From assembly GCA_021797025.1 (NCBI GenBank), contig JAKAAK010000191.1:1-6332 (forward strand): a DNA stretch of 6,332 bases, given 5' to 3'. Positions within the stretch are counted from its first letter, which is position 1. Each line of letters starts with the position of its first letter. The notes below the pieces were generated by a model. That model ran no database searches. It saw nothing but the letters and a program-made list of their open reading frames with translations, and was not told where the DNA came from. Positions 1 to 6,277 of the stretch are shown here, piece after piece. The position numbers and the translations under genes were made by a program. Origin of the DNA: Thermoplasmata archaeon (GTDB lineage: Archaea > Thermoplasmatota > Thermoplasmata > Thermoplasmatales > Thermoplasmataceae).

Positions 1-843
1 TTCCAGAAATCCATGGAAATACCTGTATGGCATGATGATCAGCTGGGAACTGCGTCCATAATCCTTGCCGGCGCCATCAATGCATTAAAACTGGTAAATA
101 AGAAAAAGGAAGATGCAAAAATTGTTTTCAATGGGGCAGGGGCGGCAAATATTGCTGCAATATACCTTTTTGAGGCAGCAGGTTTCAGGAAAGAAAATAT
201 TGTGGCAATAGATTCCAGAGGGATAATAGAACCGTCAAGGGCAGATATTGATGCTTTGATGTTCAAAAATCCATGGAAATATAAGATAGCCCTGGAAACT
301 AACGGGGAGAGAGTAAAAGGTGCACCTGAAAATGCATTCAAAGGTGCCGATCTTGTTGTATCTGCATCTGTGTCAATCCCTGGCACCATAAAAAATGAAT
401 GGGTTAGCTCGATGAATAGGGATGCAATTATTTTCGCACTGGCTAACCCGTTACCTGAAATATGGCCCGAAGAAGCCAAAAAATCCGGTGCAAGGATAGT
501 TGCAACAGGGAGAGGGGACTTTCCCAATCAGATTAACAACAGTATGGTTTTCCCGGGAGTTTTCAGGGGCGTCCTTGATGCAAGATCCAAGGGGGTAAAT
601 TTCCAGATCATGGTAGCAGCCTCCCAGGCAATTGCAGATTTTGTTGAAAATCCCACGGAGGATCATATCGTTCCATCAATGGAAGACTTTGAGCTCTTCC
701 CACGGGTTGCATCTGTTGTTGCGAGAAAATGTGTGGAATCTGGTCTGGCCAGGAAATCTGATTCAACAGAGGGTTTCTACAGGACCGCATCCGATATTAT
801 TACAAAAAATAGAAATATATACAACAAGCTATTTGACATGTAG
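1..843 (+). CDS. Malic enzyme, C-terminal part (5' end outside window)
   Basis: Oxidative decarboxylation of malate to pyruvate and CO2 with NAD(P) in the cytoplasm, linking the citric acid cycle to pyruvate. The frame is open from base 1 (first codons read FQKS), so the ATG at 13 is internal. The visible 280 codons start near the metal-binding motif IPVWHDDQLGTA. They continue with the Rossmann dinucleotide motif NGAGAANIA (residues 40-48 counted from the ATG at 13), the strand end AIDSRGII (65-72), and the family motifs ALANPLPEIWPEEA (142-155) and TGRGDFPNQINN (165-176), followed by FPGVFRGVLDAR. These match the malic enzyme NAD-binding domain along its length. Prokaryotic malic enzymes usually have about 400-440 residues or more, so at least 100 N-terminal residues, including the catalytic Tyr/Lys region, are missing. 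The third glycine of the nucleotide motif is Asn, a position that varies in this family. NAD versus NADP preference cannot be read safely. The stop codon overlaps the ribosome binding site of the next gene. Confidence 0.95.
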   Translation, partial: FQKSMEIPVWHDDQLGTASIILAGAINALKLVNKKKEDAKIVFNGAGAANIAAIYLFEAAGFRKENIVAIDSRGIIEPSRADIDALMFKNPWKYKIALETNGERVKGAPENAFKGADLVVSASVSIPGTIKNEWVSSMNRDAIIFALANPLPEIWPEEAKKSGARIVATGRGDFPNQINNSMVFPGVFRGVLDARSKGVNFQIMVAASQAIADFVENPTEDHIVPSMEDFELFPRVASVVARKCVESGLARKSDSTEGFYRTASDIITKNRNIYNKLFDM

Positions 844-849
844 GTGATC
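842..849 (+). promoter_or_regulatory. Shine-Dalgarno sequence deciding the acetyltransferase start
   Basis: AGGTGATC is an 8-nt exact complement to the conserved 3' end of 16S rRNA (GATCACCT). It begins in the malic enzyme stop codon and ends 3 nt before a TTG at 853. A start at the GTG at 844 would lie inside this motif, so the motif argues for TTG 853 and for translation from a transcript shared with the malic enzyme. Confidence 0.7.
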
Positions 850-852
850 GAT

Positions 853-1320
853 TTGGTTAACATAAGATTAATGGAAAAAAAGGATATAGATGGAGTAATG
901 GAGCAGCTATTGAGATTAAAGCACCTTAACGAGGAATTTGATCCACTTTTGAAGGTATCAATTGGAAACGAGAAGGAGATATCTGATAAACTGGCCAGAA
1001 TTATTGAGGATAAAGAAAATCATATCGGCCTGGTGGCCGAGGATGGAAATAGGCTTGTGGGCATGATCATGTCAGATATCATATTCAGAATATATTATGA
1101 CCCAAAATACGAGGCGAGAATACGTGAATTCTATGTGATACCGGAATACAGGGGAAAGGGTGTTGGCATGCAGCTTCTTGATAGGTTAAGGGAACTGTCT
1201 GCAAAGAGGAATATTAAAATGATAACAGCAGAATTCCCATCATTGAACCTTCTTGCATCCAAATTCTATGAAAGCATTGATTTCAAGGAATTAATAAAAA
1301 TATATTCTAAAATAAATTAA
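853..1320 (+). CDS. GNAT-family N-acetyltransferase
   Basis: Probable acetyl-CoA-dependent transferase; the substrate is unknown. From the TTG at 853 it has 155 residues, a normal length for a single GNAT domain. The N-terminal NIRLMEKKDIDGV is the usual first strand and helix. Motif A is REFYVIPEYRGKGVGMQLLD (91-110), with the acetyl-CoA pyrophosphate loop R100-GKGVG (R-x-x-G-x-G). A motif B-like end follows, NLLASKFYESIDFKE (132-146), in which the common GF is DF. The start is chosen because AGGTGATC at 842-849 is a strong ribosome binding site for TTG 853. The alternative GTG at 844 adds only three residues and sits inside that site. The gene follows the malic enzyme with essentially no gap, so the two are probably one operon. 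Whether it acetylates a protein (malic enzyme included), a small molecule or a peptide cannot be told. Confidence 0.88.
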   Translation: MVNIRLMEKKDIDGVMEQLLRLKHLNEEFDPLLKVSIGNEKEISDKLARIIEDKENHIGLVAEDGNRLVGMIMSDIIFRIYYDPKYEARIREFYVIPEYRGKGVGMQLLDRLRELSAKRNIKMITAEFPSLNLLASKFYESIDFKELIKIYSKIN

Positions 1321-1325
1321 AAAAA
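1306..1325 (-). terminator. T-tract terminator of aconitase
   Basis: Reading the minus strand, the aconitase stop codon is followed after 2 nt by TTTTTTT (1325-1319), then AATTTATTTTAG. This is a U-tract of the archaeal intrinsic type and lies within the 3' end and stop codon of the convergent acetyltransferase. With the plus-strand tract it forms a compact two-way terminator. Confidence 0.5.
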
Positions 1326-1335
1326 TTTTATTTTT
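1326..1335 (+). terminator. T-rich terminator after the malic enzyme-acetyltransferase pair
   Basis: TTTTATTTTT begins 6 nt after the acetyltransferase stop codon and has no preceding stem. This fits archaeal intrinsic termination on U-tracts. It overlaps the last codons of aconitase on the opposite strand. Confidence 0.45.
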
Positions 1336-3841
1336 GGGCAGATATAGCTATGTATTTAAGTATATTCCCTGTTTTGACATAATTGAGTTCTGCATTTGTA
1401 TTTATAAGGGCCTTGCCTTTTATGGATTTCCCGTTTATGTTTATATTCAGTTCCTTTCCTATGGAGATATCATTGATGCCCTCAATATCCACAGATTCAT
1501 TACCCTTCAGGTCAGGTAGACTGTCAACCTGTACCGGAATTATACCCATATCCACCAGATTGCTCCTGTGAATCCTTTCAAAACTTTCTGCTATTACCGC
1601 TTTTACCCCTAGAAGCGATGTAACCTTGGCGGCCCAGTCCCTGGAACTCCCGGAACCGTACTGTTTCCCTGCAAATATGACCAGAGGCACATTACTTTCC
1701 TTATATTTCATAGCAGCATCGTAGAAGCTCATTACCTTTCCATCAGGATAATATACTGTGTCACCTCCTGCATGGTCAACCATTAAATTCCTTATCTTGG
1801 GATTTGAGAAACCACCACGAAGCATCACCTCATGGTTTCCACGGCGTGCACCGAATGTATTCATCTCTGTAACTCCCAGTGATGTCAGATACTTTCCTGC
1901 AACCGAATCCTTTGTTATGGGGCCTGCCGGTGATATATGATCAGTTGTAATCTTATCCCCGAATATGGCAAATATTTTTCCGTTCTTTATGTCCTTCACG
2001 GGTTCCATATACATCCATGGTGGCATTTTTATGTATGTTGAATCTTCTTTAAAATCAAATATTGTTCCACCAGTTGATTTCATTGATTCCCAGTTGGAAT
2101 CACCCTTGAATACATCGCTGTATTCCTTTTTATAGGTCTCAGGGTCCATGGCAAGATGGAAATACTCTTTTATTTCCTCTGTGGTAGGCCATATATCCTT
2201 TAGATATACCGGTTTGCCATTATCCATGCCTATGGGTTCTTTTGTTAAATCTATATCTATTGTCCCGGCCAGTGCGAAGGCAACGACCAGCATGGGTGAT
2301 GCAAGGAATGCACCTGCAATGTATGGATTTATTCTCCCCTCGAAATTCCTGTTCCCGCTGAGAACCGCAAAGGTTTTCACGTTATTCTCAAGTATGTCGG
2401 CCTGAACTTCCGGTATAAGTGGTCCTGCATTTCCTATGCATGTAGTGCATCCGTAACCGACCAGCTCAAATCCAATCTTGTTGAGGTATTTCATCAAACC
2501 TGCTTTTTCAAGATAGTCAGTAACAACTTTGGAACCCGGAGCCAGGCTTGTCTTGATTGTCTGTGCCGGTATGATATTGTGCTCCACCGCCCTTTTTGCC
2601 ATGAGCCCGGCACCCAGAAGTACGAATGGATCGGAAGTATTCGTACAGCTTGTTATTGCTGATATTACAACAGCACCGTTTTTTACGAGCTTTCCGTCAT
2701 TTCCACCCTTGATAAGTTCGTCAATTTTTCCCTTTAAATCCTCGATATTCACAAGTTCATCGGGATTTTTGGGACCCGCTACTGCGCTCTTGATATCCGA
2801 GAGATTTATTTCCACTGTTTCGCTGTATTTCTTCGGCCCATTGTAGAATAAACCCTGCTCTTTGAAGTACTTCTCAACGGATTCAGTATCCCTGTTTGTT
2901 CCTGAAAGGTATTTCAGTGTTTCAGCATCAACCGGGAAGTACCCTATTGTTGCTCCATATTCTGGAGCCATGTTAGATATAGTGGCGCGGTCCTGTGCTG
3001 TTAATTCGGAAAGGGCGCCGTAGAATTCAACAAATTTCCCCACAACATTTTTGGCACGGAGTGTTTTGGTAATGTATAGAACAACATCTGTGGGAGTCAC
3101 GCCTGTGGGAATCTTGCCCTTTAAATTTACGCCTACAACCTCCGGGACGTTCATGAAATAGGGTTCATTGAGCATTGAGGCTTCTGCTTCAAGCCCGCCG
3201 ACTCCCCAGCCCAGTACTCCGATGCCACCGATCATTGTTGTATGGGAATCTGCCCCTATGAGACTCTCCGGGAATATTTCCCCATTTTCCACAACTGCAA
3301 CAGAGGAGAGATATTCGAGGTTGATCTGATGGACAATCCCGTGGCCGGGGGGCACAATCCTTACGTTCTTGAAGGATTGCTGTGACCATTTCAGGAAATC
3401 GTACCTTTCAACGTTCCTGGAAAACTCATCCTTCATATTGATAATAATGGGCTCATCTCCACGGAATGAATCAACTATTATAGAATGGTCTATGACCAGA
3501 TCTGATTTTGTGGCCGGATTAACATCCTCAGGATTCTTTTTCATCTTCTGATAATATTCACGCATGGCTGCAAGGTCTACTAAAATAGGAACACCGGTGT
3601 AATCCTGGAAAACAACCCTGGATGGCTTGAATGCCATTTCTGCACCTGATTTCATATTTGCAATGTTTTCTATTGACCTCTCATCGATATCGACTCCGTC
3701 ATAATTCCTTAAAACATTTTCCAGCAAAATTTTGAAAGAGTATGGCAGATCATCAATATTATACTTTTTTGCAAGCTGTGCCAGTGGATAATACTTAAGG
3801 TCACTGCCCTTTATTTTAATGTTGCTGTGCTGTATATTCAT
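1328..3841 (-). CDS. acnA: Aconitate hydratase (AcnA/IRP1-type)
   Basis: Isomerises citrate to isocitrate through cis-aconitate in the citric acid cycle, using a [4Fe-4S] cluster in the cytoplasm. From the ATG at 3841 it has 837 residues, somewhat shorter than E. coli AcnA (891) but complete in domains. Cluster ligands are C399 in AITSCTNTS and C465/C468 in GYGCTTCIGN. Substrate-side motifs include VIDHSIIVD (D118, H119), GADSHTTMIGG (about 196-206) and SGNRNFEGR (R498, R503). The C-terminal swivel domain carries QYGSGSSRDWAAK (S732, R734) and FERIHRSNLVDMGIIP. The open frame extends 5 codons upstream to a TTG at 3856. I prefer ATG 3841 because a TATA box lies at -28 to -21 from it, there is no Shine-Dalgarno before either codon, and leaderless starts recur in this window. 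It is divergent from KDG aldolase and convergent with the acetyltransferase. The RNA-binding role of some AcnA/IRP1 proteins cannot be inferred from sequence alone. Confidence 0.97.
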   Translation of the reverse strand: MNIQHSNIKIKGSDLKYYPLAQLAKKYNIDDLPYSFKILLENVLRNYDGVDIDERSIENIANMKSGAEMAFKPSRVVFQDYTGVPILVDLAAMREYYQKMKKNPEDVNPATKSDLVIDHSIIVDSFRGDEPIIINMKDEFSRNVERYDFLKWSQQSFKNVRIVPPGHGIVHQINLEYLSSVAVVENGEIFPESLIGADSHTTMIGGIGVLGWGVGGLEAEASMLNEPYFMNVPEVVGVNLKGKIPTGVTPTDVVLYITKTLRAKNVVGKFVEFYGALSELTAQDRATISNMAPEYGATIGYFPVDAETLKYLSGTNRDTESVEKYFKEQGLFYNGPKKYSETVEINLSDIKSAVAGPKNPDELVNIEDLKGKIDELIKGGNDGKLVKNGAVVISAITSCTNTSDPFVLLGAGLMAKRAVEHNIIPAQTIKTSLAPGSKVVTDYLEKAGLMKYLNKIGFELVGYGCTTCIGNAGPLIPEVQADILENNVKTFAVLSGNRNFEGRINPYIAGAFLASPMLVVAFALAGTIDIDLTKEPIGMDNGKPVYLKDIWPTTEEIKEYFHLAMDPETYKKEYSDVFKGDSNWESMKSTGGTIFDFKEDSTYIKMPPWMYMEPVKDIKNGKIFAIFGDKITTDHISPAGPITKDSVAGKYLTSLGVTEMNTFGARRGNHEVMLRGGFSNPKIRNLMVDHAGGDTVYYPDGKVMSFYDAAMKYKESNVPLVIFAGKQYGSGSSRDWAAKVTSLLGVKAVIAESFERIHRSNLVDMGIIPVQVDSLPDLKGNESVDIEGINDISIGKELNININGKSIKGKALINTNAELNYVKTGNILKYIAISAQK

Positions 3842-3861
3842 AGTTTGTAAAGCCAAGATAA

Positions 3862-3869
3862 TATTTTAA
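3862..3869 (-). promoter_or_regulatory. TATA box of aconitase
   Basis: The minus strand reads TTAAAATA at -28 to -21 relative to the ATG at 3841. If this is the box, transcription starts at or within a few bases of the ATG, giving a leaderless mRNA. Neither ATG 3841 nor TTG 3856 has a Shine-Dalgarno. The region is AT-rich, so other boxes are possible. Confidence 0.5.
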
Positions 3870-3881
3870 CATTATTATATC

Positions 3882-3891
3882 GAAATATTTC
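3882..3891. repeat. 10-bp palindrome upstream of the aconitase TATA box
   Basis: GAAATATTTC is a perfect 10-bp palindrome 12 bp upstream of the aconitase TATA box, where an archaeal activator or a regulator acting near TFB could bind. AT-rich DNA yields such palindromes by chance, so an operator role is only a possibility. Confidence 0.25.
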
Positions 3892-3938
3892 ATTTTAAAT
3901 ATGGGAGTAAATAGAATTAGAACTGCCAGTTATGTAAT

Positions 3939-3948
3939 ACTATATAGT
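3939..3948. repeat. 10-bp palindrome upstream of the KDG aldolase TATA box
   Basis: ACTATATAGT is a perfect 10-bp palindrome 14 bp upstream of the kdgA TATA box. It mirrors the position of the palindrome upstream of aconitase but not its sequence, so the two would not be sites for the same protein. Confidence 0.25.
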
Positions 3949-3962
3949 GCGGGATAGAAAAC

Positions 3963-3971
3963 TTAAATATA
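3963..3971 (+). promoter_or_regulatory. TATA box (with BRE-like purine stretch) of KDG aldolase
   Basis: TTAAATATA lies at -28 to -20 from the ATG at 3991, directly after the purine-rich GATAGAAAAC, which resembles a TFB recognition element. No Shine-Dalgarno precedes the ATG. This is the clearest archaeal promoter in the window and predicts a leaderless transcript. Confidence 0.65.
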
Positions 3972-3990
3972 CATTGTTATTTACTTAATT

Positions 3991-4863
3991 ATGAAAGATT
4001 TAGAATCGATAATACCGATAATCACACCATTTACCAATAACAGGATCGATAAGCAGCTGGCTGTGGAACATGGGAATGATGTCCTGAAAGGTGGCATGAA
4101 ATATTTATTCCTTGCGGGAACCACCGGAATTGGCCCGTCGATTTCAACACCTGAAAAAATTGAACTACTTGAAGCCTTTTCAAACGTACCGGATCAAATC
4201 ATATTGCAGGTAGGCTCCCTGAACCTGGAAGACTCTATCAATATGGCCAGGGCAGCTAAAAAGAAAAAAATTCATGCAGTGGGTGCTCTTCCACCATATT
4301 ATTTTACCGGCATGAAAAGGGAATGGCTTGTCAGGTACTACGTAAAAATATCTACCGAATATCCAACAATAATATATAATTATCCCGATACAACCGGTTA
4401 TAATATTACATATGATATTATAAATGATATAAAAAAGGAAGGCGGGAATGTTATAGGAATCAAGGAAACCACTTTTAATATGGATGATATCTTAAATACC
4501 AAAATGTACGTGAATGATTTCAAGGTATATACTGGTCCTGATCAGTATATCCTGTCGGCATTCAGATTGAATCTCGATGGTTATGTTTCCGGAGCAGGCA
4601 ACTATGGTTATAAAATCATAAAAGGCATAGCGGCTAACTTTGATAATGACAAGGGGGATAAATATCAGTTCCTTCTCAATGAATTATCCGGTTTATCCAG
4701 AAAATATGGCACAATTTCTTCTATATATGACATGGTTGAAATCATGACGGGCGTGCATGCAGGTAATCCCAGGGAGCCCTTTTTTAAAATTTCTGAAGAG
4801 GAGAGAGGTCAACTGAAAACTGAAATGAATGCATTATTCAAGAAATATAATTATACATTATAG
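3991..4863 (+). CDS. kdgA: 2-keto-3-deoxygluconate aldolase (DHDPS/NAL family)
   Basis: Class I aldolase cleaving 2-keto-3-deoxygluconate to pyruvate and glyceraldehyde in the non-phosphorylative Entner-Doudoroff pathway. The 290 residues match the size of the Sulfolobus enzyme (about 294) and align with it, as recalled, end to end: PIITPFTNNRID, AGTTGIGPSIS (42-52, carboxylate-binding GTTG), QVGSLNLEDSI, IIYNYPDTTG (Y129), and GIKET with Schiff-base lysine K158 (Sulfolobus K155). The Sulfolobus phosphate-contacting arginine in PYYYPRM (R106) is G107 here (PYYFTGM), while the later arginine (R237, LSRKYG) is kept. This suggests preference for non-phosphorylated KDG over KDPG, as described for Picrophilus. 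The start is the ATG with a TATA box at -28. The gene is transcribed alone, divergent from aconitase. Another member of the DHDPS family (for example dihydrodipicolinate synthase) is less likely given the match to archaeal KDG aldolase. Confidence 0.9.
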   Translation: MKDLESIIPIITPFTNNRIDKQLAVEHGNDVLKGGMKYLFLAGTTGIGPSISTPEKIELLEAFSNVPDQIILQVGSLNLEDSINMARAAKKKKIHAVGALPPYYFTGMKREWLVRYYVKISTEYPTIIYNYPDTTGYNITYDIINDIKKEGGNVIGIKETTFNMDDILNTKMYVNDFKVYTGPDQYILSAFRLNLDGYVSGAGNYGYKIIKGIAANFDNDKGDKYQFLLNELSGLSRKYGTISSIYDMVEIMTGVHAGNPREPFFKISEEERGQLKTEMNALFKKYNYTL

Positions 4864-4870
4864 ATAATTG

Positions 4871-4905
4871 TTTTAATTATTATTTATTTAGATTATTCTT
4901 ATTTT
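4871..4905 (+). terminator. T-rich terminator after KDG aldolase
   Basis: Starting 7 nt after the kdgA stop codon, the plus strand is a T-rich run with repeated TTTT/TATTTATTT/CTTATTTT segments and no stem. It runs into the 3' end of the convergent amt gene. On the minus strand the same stretch is A-rich, so no comparable U-tract is seen for amt. Confidence 0.4.
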
Positions 4906-6197
4906 GTACCATATTCTTCATTATTCAATATGCCATGAAGCATTTTGCTTATCAGATATATAGTTATCAGCGATATTGCAAATACGGTAACTACTACGAC
5001 GCCTATGCCCAGCAATTCGATCCCGAGCTGCCTCAGTGCAGCAAATCCACCATAAAACAGTAAACCATTGGGCAGAACACTGTTGCCGGAAGCCACTGCA
5101 AATGAATGCTGTGTGAAGAATGCAATCATTATAACTCCGAAGACACCGCCCAGGCCATGCCCCGGGAATAGGCCAACAGGATCGGAAAACCATTTTACCC
5201 TTGAAAATAGTTTTTCTCCACCTATAAACAGTGGCCCGCCTATAAGACCGAGGATCAGTGCACTGGCCGGGCTCACGAAACCTGCCAGGGGTGTAATTAT
5301 AATCAGTCCCATGAGAATCCCATTGGTTGCATCCATGATTACCGGGGTCTTTCTATCAAATAATTCCCCGAATAGCATAGTTGACATCATCGCTGCACCG
5401 GATGCAACAAATGTGGTTACCACAACTATCAATACGTCACTGTTGAATGCCAGCACACTTCCCGGATTGAAGCCGAACCAGCCGATCCACAGTAATAATA
5501 TTCCCAGTGCCAGCCATGTACTGTTTACATGCATACGAATTTTCATGGATTCCTTCAAACCCTTCTTCTTTTCCTCCCTCCATATCTCATATACAAGTGC
5601 CAGCCCAGCAGCAGCTGCGGCTCCATGAACTACCAGCCCTCCTGCGAAATCCCTCATGCCCATTTCATATAGCCATCCGGTTGGATTCCAGATCCATGCG
5701 GCAGGCAAATTCCATATTATAACGAAATAAACTATTGAGAATATAAAAAAGGCTTTGAATTTCATTTTCTTTAGGACTATTACACCCACAAGAGCCAGAG
5801 TGACTGCTGCAAAGGCAGTTTCAAAGAGATAATACGTTCCTATATATAGACCGGTATTGAAGTATTCCCCGGTCATTGACCACCATATTGTAGTAATGGA
5901 ACCATATGAAAAACCCCCGAGGAGGAAACCGTTTCTGTAGAATGGATTTCCTATTATTCCATCTACGGTAGGTGCAAAGGCAGTGTTAAAGCCTATAATT
6001 GCCATGACAAATATGGCTGTGCCTGATATGACGATGGTTTTTAGCAAACTGTTTTTATATTTAGTGCCAAGTTCGCCTATTTCCAGAAAGCCCACAGCTA
6101 TTGTCATAATAAACACAAAAATTGCTGCAAGTACAACCCATAAATTATTAATTAAAACTGAGGACAGTGTTAAATTATTAATCACTCCTAATATCAT
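4899..6197 (-). CDS. amt: Amt-family ammonium transporter, divergent and with a short C-terminal tail
   Basis: Ammonium channel/transporter of the cytoplasmic membrane with 432 residues, a normal Amt length, and about 11 hydrophobic membrane segments. Conserved features include the twin pore histidines H191 (DFAGGLVVHG) and H347 (FPGHGLGG), the structural D183, W170, and WIGWFGFNPGS (W240, F243, S247). F125 is the outer phenylalanine gate position, and NGILMGLIIITPLAGFVSP (292-310) is also typical. Several usual residues differ. The Gln after the gate Phe is E126, the A-E-R motif before MKFKA is L-K-K, and the Asp that E. coli AmtB has in DVFGVHG is a Gly (SDPVGLFPGHG). The N-terminus reads GFLEIGELGTKYKN, where classic Amts have a G-G-M-V-R-S-K-N type segment. 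After the last membrane helix only about 12 residues remain (LNNEEYGTK end), and the G-L-D...H-G-E-x-A-Y tail motif is absent. A TATA box at -27 supports the ATG. No glnK is visible; upstream DNA is cut by the window end. Confidence 0.93.
   Translation of the reverse strand: MILGVINNLTLSSVLINNLWVVLAAIFVFIMTIAVGFLEIGELGTKYKNSLLKTIVISGTAIFVMAIIGFNTAFAPTVDGIIGNPFYRNGFLLGGFSYGSITTIWWSMTGEYFNTGLYIGTYYLFETAFAAVTLALVGVIVLKKMKFKAFFIFSIVYFVIIWNLPAAWIWNPTGWLYEMGMRDFAGGLVVHGAAAAAGLALVYEIWREEKKKGLKESMKIRMHVNSTWLALGILLLWIGWFGFNPGSVLAFNSDVLIVVVTTFVASGAAMMSTMLFGELFDRKTPVIMDATNGILMGLIIITPLAGFVSPASALILGLIGGPLFIGGEKLFSRVKWFSDPVGLFPGHGLGGVFGVIMIAFFTQHSFAVASGNSVLPNGLLFYGGFAALRQLGIELLGIGVVVVTVFAISLITIYLISKMLHGILNNEEYGTK
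6141..6182. repeat. 12-bp direct repeat, 30 bp apart, at the start of amt
   Basis: TAAATTATTAAT occurs at 6141-6152 and 6171-6182. The 30-bp step is exactly 10 codons and encodes INNL twice (residues 6-9 and 16-19 of Amt). It may be a trace of a small in-frame duplication of the extracellular N-terminus, or chance in AT-rich DNA. Confidence 0.3.
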
Positions 6198-6217
6198 GGT
6201 GTTTCATGATATAAATG

Positions 6218-6224
6218 TATAAAA
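6218..6224 (-). promoter_or_regulatory. TATA box of amt
   Basis: The minus strand reads TTTTATA at -27 to -21 from the amt ATG, with no Shine-Dalgarno before the ATG, consistent with a leaderless mRNA. It lies in a perfect 12-bp palindrome, ATAAAATTTTAT (6219-6230). A second AT box (TTTATAT at -18 to -12) is too close to serve this start. Confidence 0.5.
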
Positions 6225-6277
6225 TTTTATGTTTAGGAACGATAATATTCCAGTTATCAGTTAGAATAATATACCGG

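Noticed and set aside
7..281. A 15-bp exact repeat, AAATCCATGGAAATA, at 7-21 and 267-281 within the malic enzyme gene.
   Set aside because: Both copies are in conserved coding sequence, in different protein contexts and without further flanking identity; chance or codon-driven similarity is enough.
39..527. A 162-codon open frame on the minus strand across the malic enzyme gene.
   Set aside because: It is antisense to a gene with clear family motifs along its length, and its translation shows no recognisable domain.
3901..3957. An 18-codon plus-strand ORF (MGVNRIRTASYVILYSAG) between aconitase and KDG aldolase.
   Set aside because: No ribosome binding site, no TATA box at a usable distance, and it fills the promoter region of two real genes; its length is expected by chance.
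5068..5628. A 186-codon plus-strand open frame opposite amt.
   Set aside because: It is the shadow of a strongly supported membrane protein gene; the Pro/Ser/Thr-rich translation is typical of the antisense of hydrophobic coding sequence.
6178..6207. A 9-codon ORF on the minus strand (MKHHDIRSD) overlapping the amt start, resembling an upstream leader peptide.
   Set aside because: The TATA box position places transcription at the amt ATG, downstream of this ATG, and there is no Shine-Dalgarno for it.
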